Assembly (NCBI RefSeq): GCF_000222765.1
Contig: NZ_AFUE01000007.1
Span: 124,001-188,000 of the forward strand
Source: Streptococcus cristatus ATCC 51100
GTDB lineage: Bacteria > Bacillota > Bacilli > Lactobacillales > Streptococcaceae
Reading direction: 5' to 3'
Length of the DNA: 64,000 bases
Shown here piece by piece: positions 47,219 through 56,873 of the stretch (positions are counted from its first letter, which is position 1; every line of letters starts with the position of its first letter). Below the pieces are notes generated by a model, which saw only the letters and a list, made by a program, of their open reading frames with translations, was not told the DNA's origin and ran no database searches. The position numbers and the translations under genes were made by a program.

Positions 47219-47665
47219 TTAGATAAGTCCTGAAATATCAAGAACTTCTGGTTGTTGTGCAGCGTGAGTGTGCTCAGCGCCTACAAATACTTTCAACTTC
47301 ATACCTTGAGCACGGCCAAGAGTATTGTGTGGAAGCATACCTTTAACTGATTTTTCGATCAAACGAACAGCGTTCTTAGAGCGAAGTTCACCAGCAGTGA
47401 TAGACTTCAAACCACCTGGGTACATTGAGTGAGTGTAGTAAACTTTATCAGTTGCTTTTTTACCAGTCAATTTAACTTTTTCAGCGTTGATAACGATTAC
47501 GAAGTCACCTGTATCAGTGTGTGGTGTGAATGTTGGTTTGTTTTTTCCACGAAGTACGCTTGCTACAACTGCAGAAAGGCGTCCAAGAGGTACATCAGTA
47601 GCGTCTACTACATACCATTTGCGTTCAACTTCACCTGGCTTAGCCATGTATGTTGTTTTGTTCAT
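47219..47665 (-). CDS. rplM: Ribosomal protein L13
   Basis: 148 aa large-subunit protein with the usual [21 protein letters not shown] and [22 protein letters not shown]. First gene of rplM-rpsI. A structured leader with the features of the L13 autoregulatory RNA lies upstream, so L13 itself probably limits the operon. Confidence 0.97.
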   Translation of the reverse strand: MNKTTYMAKPGEVERKWYVVDATDVPLGRLSAVVASVLRGKNKPTFTPHTDTGDFVIVINAEKVKLTGKKATDKVYYTHSMYPGGLKSITAGELRSKNAVRLIEKSVKGMLPHNTLGRAQGMKLKVFVGAEHTHAAQQPEVLDISGLI

Positions 47666-47804
47666 GATTTCTCCTATATGAATATCGTTTTTGTTTACAG
47701 GGCGGATGTTCCGGTCCGCGGGTTATTTGAAAGGTTCCGGGGCCTTACAAATGGGGTAAACAATACCGCCTACTATCATACCAAATTTTCTAGCCAAAAG
47801 TCAA
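47666..47804 (-). promoter_or_regulatory. rplM promoter and L13-type leader RNA
   Basis: On the minus strand TTGACT (47799-47804), 18 bp and TATGAT (47775-47780) start a leader of about 100 nt. It is GC-rich and self-complementary: GGCGG with CCGCC, GTTTAC with GTAAAC, and CCGGAAC with its partners. Position and shape fit the Firmicute L13 leader; a covariance search was not possible. Confidence 0.7.
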
Positions 47805-47848
47805 TATATTTGATGCAATTATTTATAAAATAACGATTTCATTTCTAT

Positions 47849-48712
47849 TTAGTCTGAAAGTTCACTGCCAATGCTAAAGAGTCCTAGAGTACCTGGCCCA
47901 GTATGCGTCGAAATAACCGGACCAAGAGGCAGGATAAGGACTTCTGTGACCTGTCCAGAAGCTAAAAGTTGCTCCTTGACATTTTCAGCGACTTCTTTTT
48001 CGCCTGCATAGGCAATGACTACAAGTGACTCAGAAATGGTCTCTAGAGTCATCCGAACTACCTCAGCCTGCGCCTTCTTCTTGCCTCGCACCTTAGCGAC
48101 CGAATCCAGACTTCCGTCAGATGTCACCGCGATGATGGGCTTGATATTGACCAAGCTTCCCATAAGAGCCGCTGCCTTGGAAATACGGCCACCCCGCATA
48201 AGATGGTTGAGGTCATCTACTAAGAAATAGGTCTTTACTCTAGGCACTAGACTTTGAAGCAAGTCTTCCGTCTGCTCTAGGCTTTGACCTGCTGCTCTCG
48301 CTTCTACAGCCTTCATGACCAAGAGCCCTTCACCCATCGAAGCTGCCTTGGTATCAAGGATGGTGATGATCGCCTCAGGATAATCCTCTAAGACCATCTC
48401 CCGCGCCATGACTGCACTTTGGTAGGTTCCAGACAGGGCGGAAGCAAAAGCCACATAGAGAACTGCTGTGCCCTCCTGAGCATACTGGCGGAAAACATCT
48501 TCAAATTGGCCAACATTGATCTGGCTGGTAGTCGGCTTGCTACCAGACTCCATCTTGGCTAAAAGCTGCTCACTGGTCAGCTTATCCGGTCCGACAGTCT
48601 CGTAGGTTTGGCCATCCAACTGAATGGTCAAGCCCAGAACCTGCACATCATGTTCCTGAGTCCAGCTTTCTGGCAAATCTGCCGTCGAATCCGTTAAAAT
48701 TTTAAAGGTCAT
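47849..48712 (-). CDS. DegV-family fatty-acid-binding protein (FakB-like)
   Basis: 287 aa. MTFKILTDSTADLP, TTSQINVGQFEDVFR, ASALSGTYQSAVMARE and RGGRISKAAALMGSLVNIKPII are DegV core motifs. DegV/FakB proteins hold a fatty acid and present it to FakA, encoded at 32.5-34.1 kb. Streptococci have several FakBs with different chain preference, which cannot be told from this sequence. Confidence 0.9.
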   Translation of the reverse strand: MTFKILTDSTADLPESWTQEHDVQVLGLTIQLDGQTYETVGPDKLTSEQLLAKMESGSKPTTSQINVGQFEDVFRQYAQEGTAVLYVAFASALSGTYQSAVMAREMVLEDYPEAIITILDTKAASMGEGLLVMKAVEARAAGQSLEQTEDLLQSLVPRVKTYFLVDDLNHLMRGGRISKAAALMGSLVNIKPIIAVTSDGSLDSVAKVRGKKKAQAEVVRMTLETISESLVVIAYAGEKEVAENVKEQLLASGQVTEVLILPLGPVISTHTGPGTLGLFSIGSELSD

Positions 48713-48854
48713 CTTTTTTCTCCATCATTTTTTAGTTGCCACAGAGAAGGCTTCTCCATGGACATAAGCGGGCTATTCCTGGTGATTTTCCTACCAACAT
48801 GCCGGGACTAGCTATTAGAAATTTCTTGCTTTTTAGGAAAGCTATTTCGCTCGG

Positions 48855-49499
48855 TCAGTCTAGAACAGGACTGACACCTTGAAAACCTTTCAAATCAAAA
48901 ATATATTGGAAATATTCATCTTGTGAAGCTTTTAAAATCAAGTTTGCCTTACCATCAAGTAATTCAATACAGGTCCATTCCCCATCTAGACACTCAACAT
49001 CATATTTTTTATCTTCTAAAAATAAATTTGTTAATTGTCCCTCTGGATATTTATTTTGGAAAGAAACCATCCCAGAGTTATCACTTCGGTAAGCAAGCAC
49101 AGGAACTTCCACTTTTTGGTTTCCCATATAAAAGGAACTCATACATCTCTTTTCAGCAAGGCACTCATATTTTCCTTTTACATAATTCACAATCTCTTTA
49201 TTTAAAATTGTAGAAAAATTGAGAATGCTGATGAGATCCGCCTTATCACTAGATAAGGTTTCTACCTCAATGAGGTATTTCAAAGCGCCATTTACCTGAC
49301 TTCCTTGACCGTATGAATCCGTGCAATTCAAGGAATACTGGGTCAATAAGTCCTCTAAGGGATACTGGTCTGCTTCCTCAGTGATTTCAAAGCAAAAACA
49401 ATAATTATCTGCTCTTTTATTATGGTAGATAGCATAAATGATCGGCTCAAACGTTTCTGTTTGATATTTTTCTAACAGATAGCTTCCTAGTACTTGCAT
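48855..49499 (-). CDS. Unknown protein of 214 aa coupled to rlmB
   Basis: No family recognised. Soluble, acidic, with seven Cys, no signal peptide and no membrane helix. Motif-like stretches are IYAIYHNKRADNYCFCFEI and CIELLDGKANLILKAS. The start codon shares one base with the rlmB stop (TAATG), so it is translated from the same message. The coupling may be fortuitous. Confidence 0.7.
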   Translation of the reverse strand: MQVLGSYLLEKYQTETFEPIIYAIYHNKRADNYCFCFEITEEADQYPLEDLLTQYSLNCTDSYGQGSQVNGALKYLIEVETLSSDKADLISILNFSTILNKEIVNYVKGKYECLAEKRCMSSFYMGNQKVEVPVLAYRSDNSGMVSFQNKYPEGQLTNLFLEDKKYDVECLDGEWTCIELLDGKANLILKASQDEYFQYIFDLKGFQGVSPVLD

Positions 49500-50230
49500 T
49501 AGCCCACCCGATTTCTAAAAACTTCATACATGAGAATGGCTGCTGCGACGCTGGCGTTGAGGCTTTGGACATGACCATTCATGGGAATGGTCAGCATTTC
49601 GTCCACCTGCTTCTTGATGTTGCTGGAAATCCCCTTGCCTTCGTTGCCGATAATGAGGGCTAGCTTGCCTGCCGTATTCCACTTATGAACAGGCGTCCCC
49701 TGCATATCCGTCCCAAAAATCCAGAAGCCAGCTTCCTTGAGCTTGTCCAGAGTCTGGCTGAGATTGGTCACACGAGCAATGGGAATGTGCTCGATAGCGC
49801 CCGTAGAGGTCTTGGCCACAACTGGTGTCACGCCGACTGCTCGGTGCTTAGGAATGATCACTCCAGTCACATTGGTCGCGTCAGCCGTGCGCAAGATAGA
49901 GCCCAGATTATGCGGGTCTGTCAAGCCATCTAAAATCAATAGCAGAGGATTCTCTTCCTGCTCTGCTTTTTTCAGAACATCCGCCAAATCTGCATAGGCA
50001 AACTCCGATACCCGTAAGACAAAGCCTTGGTGAACGGCTCCATCCGTCATCTCCTGCAAGGTTTTCTTGGGTGACCAAGAGATAGAAACCTTCTTTGCTG
50101 CCGCCAAATCTTTGATCTTGCTCACGTTTTTGCCACGCAAGTCGTCCTGAATATAAAGTTTATTTCCCGTATTGGCCATCAAGGCCTCGGTCACAGCATG
50201 CACGCCGTAAACAATATCATTTTTTTCCAT
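49499..50230 (-). CDS. rlmB: 23S rRNA (guanosine-2'-O-)-methyltransferase, TrmH/SpoU family
   Basis: 243 aa. An N-terminal RNA-binding part (IVYGVHAVTEALMAN) is followed by the SPOUT knot with motifs LDGLTDPHNLGSILRTADAT, LALIIGNEGKGISSNI and IPMNGHVQSLNASVAAAILMYE. It methylates G2251 of 23S rRNA or a nearby site. It is first of a two-gene unit. Confidence 0.93.
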   Translation of the reverse strand: MEKNDIVYGVHAVTEALMANTGNKLYIQDDLRGKNVSKIKDLAAAKKVSISWSPKKTLQEMTDGAVHQGFVLRVSEFAYADLADVLKKAEQEENPLLLILDGLTDPHNLGSILRTADATNVTGVIIPKHRAVGVTPVVAKTSTGAIEHIPIARVTNLSQTLDKLKEAGFWIFGTDMQGTPVHKWNTAGKLALIIGNEGKGISSNIKKQVDEMLTIPMNGHVQSLNASVAAAILMYEVFRNRVG

Positions 50231-50487
50231 ACTAACAGTATATCACAAGCTCCCCAAAAAAATCTGTCTAAAAACTAAATATCTCTCTATGACAGCCGAG
50301 CATTTCTCAGCAATCATCTAAAAACTGCATTTTGGTATCCTATTTATTTTTGAAATAATTCCGCATTTGAGACCTATAAACCAGCTAGACTAGCCAGTTC
50401 CACTAGCTGATTTCCAAACAAGAGACATTACCTCTCGTTAGACACCTGCTTTTAGTCAACAGTTATCAAGAAGTATCATTTACCTAA
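50231..50487. other. Intergenic DNA before the tandem repeat
   Basis: No gene recognised. It includes the rlmB promoter region on the minus strand; the rest is featureless. Confidence 0.5.
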
Positions 50488-50693
50488 AAAACTAAAGGAA
50501 AGTGGCCAGCCGAGGTCTAGATTGCCAAGAAACTATAGGAAAAGTGGCTAGCCGATACCTAGATTACCAAGAAACTATAGGAAAAGTGAGTAGCCGAGGC
50601 CTAGATTGCCAGGAATCTATAGGAAAAGCAGCCAGCCGAGGCCTAGGTTGCCATGAATCTATAGGAAAAGTGACCAACCGAGGGATAAGCTAG
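50488..50693 (+). repeat. 42-bp tandem repeat, about 4.8 units, open in one frame
   Basis: Units begin at about 50488, 50530, 50572, 50614 and 50656. Each contains ACTATAGGAAAAG or CTATAGGAAAAG and AGCCGAGGCCTAGATTGCC with few changes. Since 42 is a multiple of three, the GTG at 50502 opens 63 codons of a 14-residue repeat (RGLDCQETIGKVAS), and AAAGGAA lies 3-9 nt upstream. Whether it is translated is unknown. There are no spacers, so this is not a CRISPR. Confidence 0.85.
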
Positions 50694-50770
50694 ACATACT
50701 TCCTCTAAGCAGTAACTCCAAGAGGTCAAGCTTTTTATCATAGAGCCCAAAATCTAAACATACGACAAAA

Positions 50771-50796
50771 AAAGTTCCACTTTTCAGTGGAACTTT
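50771..50796 (-). terminator. Terminator of the secreted protein gene
   Basis: AAAGTTCCACT / AGTGGAACTTT with a 4-nt loop and T residues on the minus strand. Confidence 0.85.
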
Positions 50797-50843
50797 TCTC
50801 TCTAATTCAACAACCAGCAATTAACAGCAGAAAGTTGTATGAT

Positions 50844-51212
50844 TTAGTTATTCTTAAGTGCTTCTTTGATTTCACCAACTGTTGCAGCAACACTTTTATC
50901 TTGGAAAGATTTTAATTCTTTATTGCCATTCTCATCAGTTGTCTCTACTGGATTACTGTAGTCATCTGTAGAGCTAGTTGTAAAACCACCTGATTTGTCT
51001 GCAATGATCAGTTTACTGTCTGATAAACCTGAAAAGTAGTCATTAATTTCTTTTTCAGATTTACCTTTTAGTAAATTCTTATAAATTGAAATCGTCTGAT
51101 TTTCGTTTGTTTTACCGATTGTTGTTTCTGCAATAACTGGTTTCAGCAAAGCATATGAAGCAATTCCTAATGCTACGACTGATAAAGTTAACAGCATCTT
51201 TTTCTTAGCCAT
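50844..51212 (-). CDS. Secreted protein divergent from rgg
   Basis: 122 aa. The signal peptide (MAKKKMLLTLSVVALGIASY, cleaved near VIA) is followed by about 90 residues of mature, charged sequence without Cys, ending DKSVAATVGEIKEALKNN. No family recognised. I use the ATG of MAKKK with AGTAGGT upstream; an earlier ATG (MEFRNKK) has no spaced ribosome site. Its promoter overlaps that of the divergent Rgg gene, so it is a candidate Rgg target. Confidence 0.7.
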   Translation of the reverse strand: MAKKKMLLTLSVVALGIASYALLKPVIAETTIGKTNENQTISIYKNLLKGKSEKEINDYFSGLSDSKLIIADKSGGFTTSSTDDYSNPVETTDENGNKELKSFQDKSVAATVGEIKEALKNN

Positions 51213-51339
51213 TTTTTGACCTACTTTCTTATTTCTAAATTCCATATCCTACACAATTCTCTAGCCTAACATAGAGTTTAGTAAGAATATATAAGAAGAT
51301 GACACAACATAATTTACGACTTGAAATTTTTATATTTCT

Positions 51340-51387
51340 TTGCATTCCTCCTTACTAAATTATATAATGTAGTCAGAATCATGTAGT
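51340..51387. promoter_or_regulatory. Overlapping divergent promoters with 7-bp direct repeats
   Basis: The rgg promoter is TTGCAT (51340-51345), 17 bp, TATAAT (51363-51368). The secreted-protein promoter has TATAAT on the minus strand (51359-51364) but a poor -35; in its place ATGTAGT occurs at 51367-51373 and 51381-51387, 14 bp apart. That suits a site for an activator such as Rgg. Confidence 0.6.
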
Positions 51388-51427
51388 ATTGTTTTAACTA
51401 TTTTCAAGTTTTTTTGGAGATTATGAT

Positions 51428-52318
51428 ATGAGATATGATTTTGGAAAAGTTTATAAAGAAATTAGAAAGTCTAAAAACCTCACTCAGTCAGATGTGTGTG
51501 GCAATGTACTGTCTCCTACAACACTCTCTAAGATAGAGAATGGACTTGTCGTTCCAAAGTATGAAAACATGGCTTTTTTACTTCAACAAATTAATATGAG
51601 CTTTGATGAATTTGATTATATTTGTAATCTTTACCATCCTAGTGAGCATACCGAAATATTAAATCAAATCAGCAATATTCATTCAATTAGTGGAGTAAGA
51701 GAACTTGAAGCTATTCATAAACAATGTGGATCTTATCTAAAAACTCATTGTGATATCTCTATCCAAAAATCGCACCAATCTTTGACCGTTGTACTTCAAA
51801 TTAGAAAGAATGGAATTTTAAATATAGATAAAGTGACACAAGATATCGTTGATATTCTATGGAGCGATTTAAAAAAACATGATACATGGTACGCATCAGA
51901 TTTCAACATTTTAAACTCCATTCTTTTTGTCCTTCCTACGGAGACTATTCTAGATACCACTCAATTAATTCTTCACAGACTAGAAAAATACTCTGACTTC
52001 CAAAATATCCTTCCTATAAAGTTAACCCTTCTATCAAATTTATCCACCTTTTATTTTTATTATAAACACTTTCCTATGTGCAGTCATATTTGTTCGATTG
52101 TTATTAAAACAGCAAGATTACTTAAACGGTATGATGCAATTGCATTTCATTCGGCCAGAATCGGAATTTGTGATGCTGATGAAGAACTAATACAAAAAAA
52201 TCTTGAAATATTACGTTTACTAGAGGAGGATGAGTTATTAAAAATTATTGAAAACGAAATAGCTGCATTTCATGCTACTAAAGCATCAAACGAAATGGGT
52301 ATGCCATGGATGTTGTGA
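51428..52318 (+). CDS. Rgg-family transcriptional regulator
   Basis: 296 aa. The XRE helix-turn-helix (residues 6-60: GKVYKEIRKSKNLTQSDVCGNVLSPTTLSKIENG) leads into an all-helical C-terminal repeat domain of the Rgg/MutR type, which in RRNPP proteins binds short peptides. TTGGAGA precedes the ATG. It is transcribed away from the secreted protein gene. No clear SHP pheromone gene is found; a 19-codon frame at 51299-51358 is only a weak candidate. Confidence 0.88.
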   Translation: MRYDFGKVYKEIRKSKNLTQSDVCGNVLSPTTLSKIENGLVVPKYENMAFLLQQINMSFDEFDYICNLYHPSEHTEILNQISNIHSISGVRELEAIHKQCGSYLKTHCDISIQKSHQSLTVVLQIRKNGILNIDKVTQDIVDILWSDLKKHDTWYASDFNILNSILFVLPTETILDTTQLILHRLEKYSDFQNILPIKLTLLSNLSTFYFYYKHFPMCSHICSIVIKTARLLKRYDAIAFHSARIGICDADEELIQKNLEILRLLEEDELLKIIENEIAAFHATKASNEMGMPWML

Positions 52319-52321
52319 TAT

Positions 52322-52371
52322 GAGCTCTATAATTTCTACAGTGGTTAACTCCTTGTAGGAATTGTAGAGCT
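52322..52371 (+). terminator. rgg terminator
   Basis: GAGCTCTA-AATT-CTACA pairs with TGTAG-AATT-TAGAGCT, followed by TATTTT. Confidence 0.8.
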
Positions 52372-52424
52372 TATTTTAATTTAGAGATTAGCTTTCCTAT
52401 TTTAAAACTATCCTTCCAACATCA

Positions 52425-52452
52425 AAAAAGAGAGAACAAATCGTTCTCTCTT
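52425..52452 (-). terminator. tig terminator
   Basis: AGAGAGAAC / GTTCTCTCT with TTTTTT on the minus strand. Confidence 0.85.
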
Positions 52453-52492
52453 GTGCTTGCATTTGTCATCCACTGAGGCTGACTGGAAGCTA

Positions 52493-53776
52493 TTATTTTA
52501 CTTTAGCAGTGCTTGTGATGACTTCAACTGCTTTCTTAACAGCGATATCATGTTTAAGCATTTCTTCTGAAAGCAATTGGCGAACGCGGTCTGCTTCCAT
52601 GTTGTAGTCTGTTGCCAATGAAGTGATTTCTGCTTCAACTTCTTCAGCGCTCGCTTCAAAGCCTTCTGCTTTCGCAACTGCTTCTACAACAAGGTTCGTC
52701 TTAGTGCGTGCTGCAGCATCTGCTTCATATTGTTTGTGAAGGTCTTCTTGAGTTGTACCAGTGATTTGGAAGTACATATCAGGAGAGATACCTTGACGTT
52801 GCATGTTGCCGAGAAATTCGTTCACAGCTCGATGAACTTCTTCGTGAATCATTTCTTCTGGAAGGTCAACGATTTCTGCATTTTCTACTGCAAGGTCAAT
52901 CGCTGCTGCTTCAACTGCATCGTTGTAAGCTGCTTCTTTCGCTTCTGCTAATTCTTTACGGTATTTTTCTTTCAATTCAGCAAGAGTTTCAACTTCTTCG
53001 TCGATGTCTTTTGCAAGTTCATCGTCAAGAGCTGGAACTTCTTTTTCTTTTACTTCATGGATTGTTGTAACGAATTTTGCTTCTTTACCAGCAAGGTCAG
53101 CCGCTTGGTAGTCTTCTGGGAAGGTTACAACAACGTCTACTGTTTCACCAGCTGAGTGACCAACCAATTGGTCTTCGAAACCTGGGATGAATTGACCTGA
53201 ACCAAGTCCAAGTGAGAAGTTATCGCCTTTTCCGCCGTCAAATTCAACACCGTCAACAGAACCAACAAAGTCGATAACAACTGTATCACCTTCAGCTGCT
53301 GCTCCATCTTTCAGAACCAATTCAGCCAAGTTGTTGCGTTCACGCTCAATGCGCTCATCAACTTCAGCGTCAGTAACTTCCTTAGAAACTTCTACAGATA
53401 CTTCAAGGTCCTTGTAAGCACCCAATTTCACTTCAGGTTTTGTCACAACATCAGCAGTGATGACCCAGTCTTGGCCTTTTTCCATTGAAGTTACATCAAT
53501 TTTTGGTTGTGCAACCACTTCAAGACCAGCTTCTTTTACAGCTGCTTCATAAGCTGCTGGAAGCAATGCATTCAAAACATCTTGATAAAGTGACTCTTCA
53601 CCAAAACGTTGGTTGAAGACTGGACGAGGAATATGGCCTTTACGGAAACCTGGTACAGCAATATTTTTCTTAACTGCATTAAAAGCACGATCCAAAGCAG
53701 GTTTGATTTGGTCTTGACCGATAGTAAAAGTCAATACACCACGATTTGTTTCTTTGTTTTCAAATGATACAGACAT
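52493..53776 (-). CDS. tig: Trigger factor
   Basis: Ribosome-bound chaperone and prolyl isomerase, 427 aa. The ribosome-docking motif [12 protein letters not shown] is at about 43-54 (family form GFRxGxxP), the FKBP-like domain spans about 150-240 ([44 protein letters not shown]), and a helical C-terminal cradle follows. Monocistronic. Confidence 0.97.
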   Translation of the reverse strand: MSVSFENKETNRGVLTFTIGQDQIKPALDRAFNAVKKNIAVPGFRKGHIPRPVFNQRFGEESLYQDVLNALLPAAYEAAVKEAGLEVVAQPKIDVTSMEKGQDWVITADVVTKPEVKLGAYKDLEVSVEVSKEVTDAEVDERIERERNNLAELVLKDGAAAEGDTVVIDFVGSVDGVEFDGGKGDNFSLGLGSGQFIPGFEDQLVGHSAGETVDVVVTFPEDYQAADLAGKEAKFVTTIHEVKEKEVPALDDELAKDIDEEVETLAELKEKYRKELAEAKEAAYNDAVEAAAIDLAVENAEIVDLPEEMIHEEVHRAVNEFLGNMQRQGISPDMYFQITGTTQEDLHKQYEADAAARTKTNLVVEAVAKAEGFEASAEEVEAEITSLATDYNMEADRVRQLLSEEMLKHDIAVKKAVEVITSTAKVK

Positions 53777-54015
53777 TCTGTCAGTTCTCCTTCAAATTTT
53801 TTGCATACAATCCATTATAACATAAGTAGCAGTTTTTTCAAGCGACACCTTTTATTTTTCGCCTTTTTCCCCTTTCATAGGCTGAAATCTTAGCCACTTT
53901 TTGCTCTTTTTTGACCATTTGCCCAACTCTTAGCAGACAATATTTTACTATCACTGTGGATTTATTTCCCTCTCCAACACGAGAATCGACTAGCAAAATC
54001 TGCCATTTTGGAAAT
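53777..54015. other. Intergenic DNA upstream of tig
   Basis: It holds the tig promoter region on the minus strand; otherwise no gene seen. Confidence 0.5.
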
Positions 54016-54192
54016 GAGAGTGGGACAGAAATCGGTCATTCGTTAGAATTCGATTTCGTCGTCCCACCTCCGCACAGTTGAGTAGGGCTGTAAAAGCTGA
54101 TGAAATCAGCGTAGTAGAGCCCACTCAACCACTGCGTCTTGCTCGACAATCCAAAGACAATTGAGAGGCTAGGACTTTTGTCCCAGCCTCTT
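54016..54192 (+). repeat. Dispersed hairpin repeat, copy C
   Basis: 177 bp, nearly identical to copies A and D. It ends 11 bp before the stop codon of the UPF0340 gene, which is transcribed towards it. Confidence 0.9.
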
Positions 54193-54203
54193 CTCCTCTT
54201 CTA

Positions 54204-54767
54204 CTAGGATTTTCGAATCCTATCTTCGATATAAGATGCTCTAGCTCCACCAATCAACTTGGGACGACTGGCAAGGGCGGTAACGTGAGCCTGGCCCAAA
54301 CTGCGCAGTTGAGGGCGAATCGGAACCTGAACATGCTTGACATGCATTCCGATTGACGTATCTCCCACATCCAAGCCAGCATGGGCTGTGATAAACTCAA
54401 CCTCCACAGGATCTTTCATATAGTCAAAAGCCGCTAGCTGACCACTCCCGCCTGCATGTAGACTGGGCAGAACATTGACAATCTCTAGGTCTTTCTTTTC
54501 TGCCAATTCTCGTTCCACGACTAGGGCACGATTGAGGTGCTCACAGCCTTGAACGGCCAAGTAAATCCCCCGCGCTTGCAGAATATCTAACAAGGTCTTG
54601 ACAATGACCTGACCGACTTCCCTGCTGGAATGCTGGCCAATGTGTCCCCCCATGACTTCACTAGAAGATAGACCTAGGACAAAAATATTTCCCTTGACCA
54701 AACCCGCCTTGTCCAAGACATCTGTAGCGATCTGTCTGGTCTCCTTTTCAAGCTTCTCTAAATCCAT
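54204..54767 (-). CDS. UPF0340/TIGR01440-family protein
   Basis: 187 aa soluble protein with the conserved family segments [24 protein letters not shown] and [19 protein letters not shown], and a C-terminal [20 protein letters not shown]. Biochemical function unknown. It is the last gene of the truA-pdxK-ECF group, 12 bp after the ECF gene, as in other streptococci. Confidence 0.9.
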   Translation of the reverse strand: MDLEKLEKETRQIATDVLDKAGLVKGNIFVLGLSSSEVMGGHIGQHSSREVGQVIVKTLLDILQARGIYLAVQGCEHLNRALVVERELAEKKDLEIVNVLPSLHAGGSGQLAAFDYMKDPVEVEFITAHAGLDVGDTSIGMHVKHVQVPIRPQLRSLGQAHVTALASRPKLIGGARASYIEDRIRKS

Positions 54768-54779
54768 CTCTTACCTCAC

Positions 54780-55262
54780 TTACTCTGGCTGAACCGCTCT
54801 TTTCAAGGCAAGGGGAAAGGCTCTGTAAAGGGCATAGCCGACCACCAAGCCAAAAATATTTTGCATGACATTGCCCCAAATCGCTGCAATAGCTGCACCC
54901 GGTCCACTCAAAATGCTACCAAAGAGAGCATAGCCACCGACCATGGCAAGACCAGCCAAGAGCAAGCCGATATAACGCTGCTTGCCAGTAAAGCCGGCAA
55001 AGTAGCCTTGAAGGCCATGGCAAATGAGGCTAAAGACCATCCACTGAGGATAGCCCGCCACCAAGTCAATCAAGAGACCGGACAAGCCACCAACCAAGGC
55101 CCCTTCCTTACGACCAAAATAAAATGCGGTAAAGTAAATCCCTGCATCTAACAGAGTTAGAAAACCAGTGGGCGTAGGGATTTTGAAAAAATTCCCCAAA
55201 ACAATGGATAGGGCTGTAATGACAGCCAGCAAAGCGATTTTTCTTGTCTGATTATTTTTCAT
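54780..55262 (-). CDS. ECF transporter substrate-specific (S) component
   Basis: 160 aa, six membrane helices; begins [21 protein letters not shown]. The arrangement next to a pyridoxine/HMP kinase gene suggests that the S component (HmpT/PdxU-like) brings in a vitamin B1 or B6 precursor and works with a shared EcfAA'T module not in this window. I use the ATG at 55262 with GGAGTT upstream; it overlaps the kinase gene by 11 bp. Confidence 0.88.
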   Translation of the reverse strand: MKNNQTRKIALLAVITALSIVLGNFFKIPTPTGFLTLLDAGIYFTAFYFGRKEGALVGGLSGLLIDLVAGYPQWMVFSLICHGLQGYFAGFTGKQRYIGLLLAGLAMVGGYALFGSILSGPGAAIAAIWGNVMQNIFGLVVGYALYRAFPLALKRAVQPE

Positions 55263-56013
55263 ATTGAATAACTCCATACTGATCTGAGCGCTGAATAGCG
55301 CGGTAAACAAAATCTTTTGAATAGTTGACGGCTTCAAGAGGGGATTGGCCTGCCAAAAGCTGACTAGCTATGCTAGAAGCAAAGGTACAGCCGGCTCCTG
55401 TATTATTATTTGGTAAAACAGGGCTTTCTAACAACTCAAAGTCTTTGCCATCGTAAAATAAATCAAGGGCTCGATCTTGACTGAAACGATTTCCTCCCTT
55501 GATTACGACATTTTGAGCTCCTAGTTCATGGAGGGTCACAGCCGCAGCCTTGAGGTCATCCAGACTCTTGATCTCCGACTGGGTCAGGATCTCTGCTTCT
55601 GGTAGATTGGGCGTGATAATGGTCGTATAAGGGAAAAATTTGATCAATTCATCTCGGAGGGCCGAAACTTCCACATCGTGGGTTTCCTTGCAGACTAGGA
55701 CAGGATCTAGCACGACTGGTATGCCCGTTTGCTTTTTGATGAAGTCCAGAGCCTGATCTGCAATGGCAACCGTCGGTAACAAGCCCAACTTGATGGCCGA
55801 AAACGGTACATCTTTGAGCGAGGAGAGTTGCTGGGCAAAGACCTGCTCGTCGGTCGGAAGAACTTCAAAGCCCTTGTCCGTCATCGCAGTCAAGCAAGTC
55901 ACCGCTACAAAACCATGCAGACCATGGACCGTATAAGTAGCCAGATCCGCATGAAGACCACCACCACTAAAAATATCATTGCCAGAAAGGGCTAAAATCA
56001 GCTTATTCTTCAT
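55252..56013 (-). CDS. pdxK: Pyridoxine/hydroxymethylpyrimidine kinase (PdxK/ThiD-like)
   Basis: 253 aa ribokinase-fold enzyme. [21 protein letters not shown] carries the substrate site, LDPVLVCK the metal region, and [18 protein letters not shown] the anion hole with the catalytic Asp replaced by Cys (GAGC), as in several Firmicute PdxK/ThiD enzymes. It phosphorylates pyridoxal or HMP; the neighbouring S component would supply the vitamer. It overlaps truA by 11 bp. Confidence 0.85.
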   Translation of the reverse strand: MKNKLILALSGNDIFSGGGLHADLATYTVHGLHGFVAVTCLTAMTDKGFEVLPTDEQVFAQQLSSLKDVPFSAIKLGLLPTVAIADQALDFIKKQTGIPVVLDPVLVCKETHDVEVSALRDELIKFFPYTTIITPNLPEAEILTQSEIKSLDDLKAAAVTLHELGAQNVVIKGGNRFSQDRALDLFYDGKDFELLESPVLPNNNTGAGCTFASSIASQLLAGQSPLEAVNYSKDFVYRAIQRSDQYGVIQYEK

Positions 56014-56752
56014 AGATAATCTCCTTTAGATAAAGACCATTAGGCGCTGCGGTTGGCCCAGCTAGCTGCCGATCCTTTTCTTCTAAAATCCGTTCGATTT
56101 GGTTGACTGGCATCCGCTTGTTTCCAATCTTAAGCAAGGTTCCCACCATGTTGCGGATTTGCTTATAGAGAAAGCCATTGCCAGAAAAAGTAAAGACTAG
56201 AAAATTGCGTTGCGCATCAAAAGTCAGACTGGCCTTTGTAATCGTACGAACCTTATTTTCCACACTGGTACCCGAGGCTGTAAAGCCTGTAAAATCGTGT
56301 GTCCCCTCCAAGGCTTTAATGGCCTGCTCCATCAGAGGAATCTCCAAAGGATAGGGATAATGGGTCGCATAGTGGCGCATCATCGGATTTTTGGGTCGAC
56401 CAATATCCACCAGAAACTCATAGGTTTTGCTGTGCGGCTTGTAACGGGCATGAAAATCTTCCGTCACTTCCTCCACAGAAATGACATCAATATCCTCTGG
56501 CGTCTGGGTATCCAAGGCAAAACGCAGCTTTTCTTCATCCCTAGCTGACGGGAGGTCAAAGTGAATGACCTGCCCAAGCGCATGAACGCCGCTGTCGGTC
56601 CGACCAGCTCCGTGGATGACAATGGGCTGACCTTTGTTGATACGAGTTAAGGTTTTTTCGATTTCTTCCTGAACGCTCCGAGCATGAGGCTGGCGCTGAA
56701 AGCCAGCAAAGTCATGCCCGTCGTAGGAAATAAGGGCTTTATAACGAGTCAT
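56003..56752 (-). CDS. truA: tRNA pseudouridine synthase A
   Basis: 249 aa; makes pseudouridine at tRNA positions 38-40. The catalytic Asp lies in [19 protein letters not shown] (about 52), with [17 protein letters not shown] at the active-site C-terminal part. First gene of the truA-pdxK-ECF-UPF0340 operon. Confidence 0.96.
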   Translation of the reverse strand: MTRYKALISYDGHDFAGFQRQPHARSVQEEIEKTLTRINKGQPIVIHGAGRTDSGVHALGQVIHFDLPSARDEEKLRFALDTQTPEDIDVISVEEVTEDFHARYKPHSKTYEFLVDIGRPKNPMMRHYATHYPYPLEIPLMEQAIKALEGTHDFTGFTASGTSVENKVRTITKASLTFDAQRNFLVFTFSGNGFLYKQIRNMVGTLLKIGNKRMPVNQIERILEEKDRQLAGPTAAPNGLYLKEIIYEE

Positions 56753-56873
56753 GCCCTTATTTTAACAGGAAAAAAAGCCTGTCGCAAGAGAGAAAGAATA
56801 GAACTGTCTGGGTACAGAAAGCATTGACAGAAAGAGCGAAATCAAGTAAACTAAAAAACGCAAGGAGGACACT

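Noticed and set aside
48713-48854. 18-codon leader frame (MSMEKPSLWQLKNDGEKR) whose stop overlaps the DegV start
   Set aside because: No ribosome site and no sign of selection; it may be a chance frame.
50488-50693. Tandem repeat as a CRISPR array
   Set aside because: Units follow each other with no unique spacers, and no cas gene is near.
51235-51345. 36-codon minus-strand frame as an Rgg-controlled peptide gene
   Set aside because: AAGGAGG is only 1 nt from the ATG and sits at the expected transcription start, so translation is doubtful.
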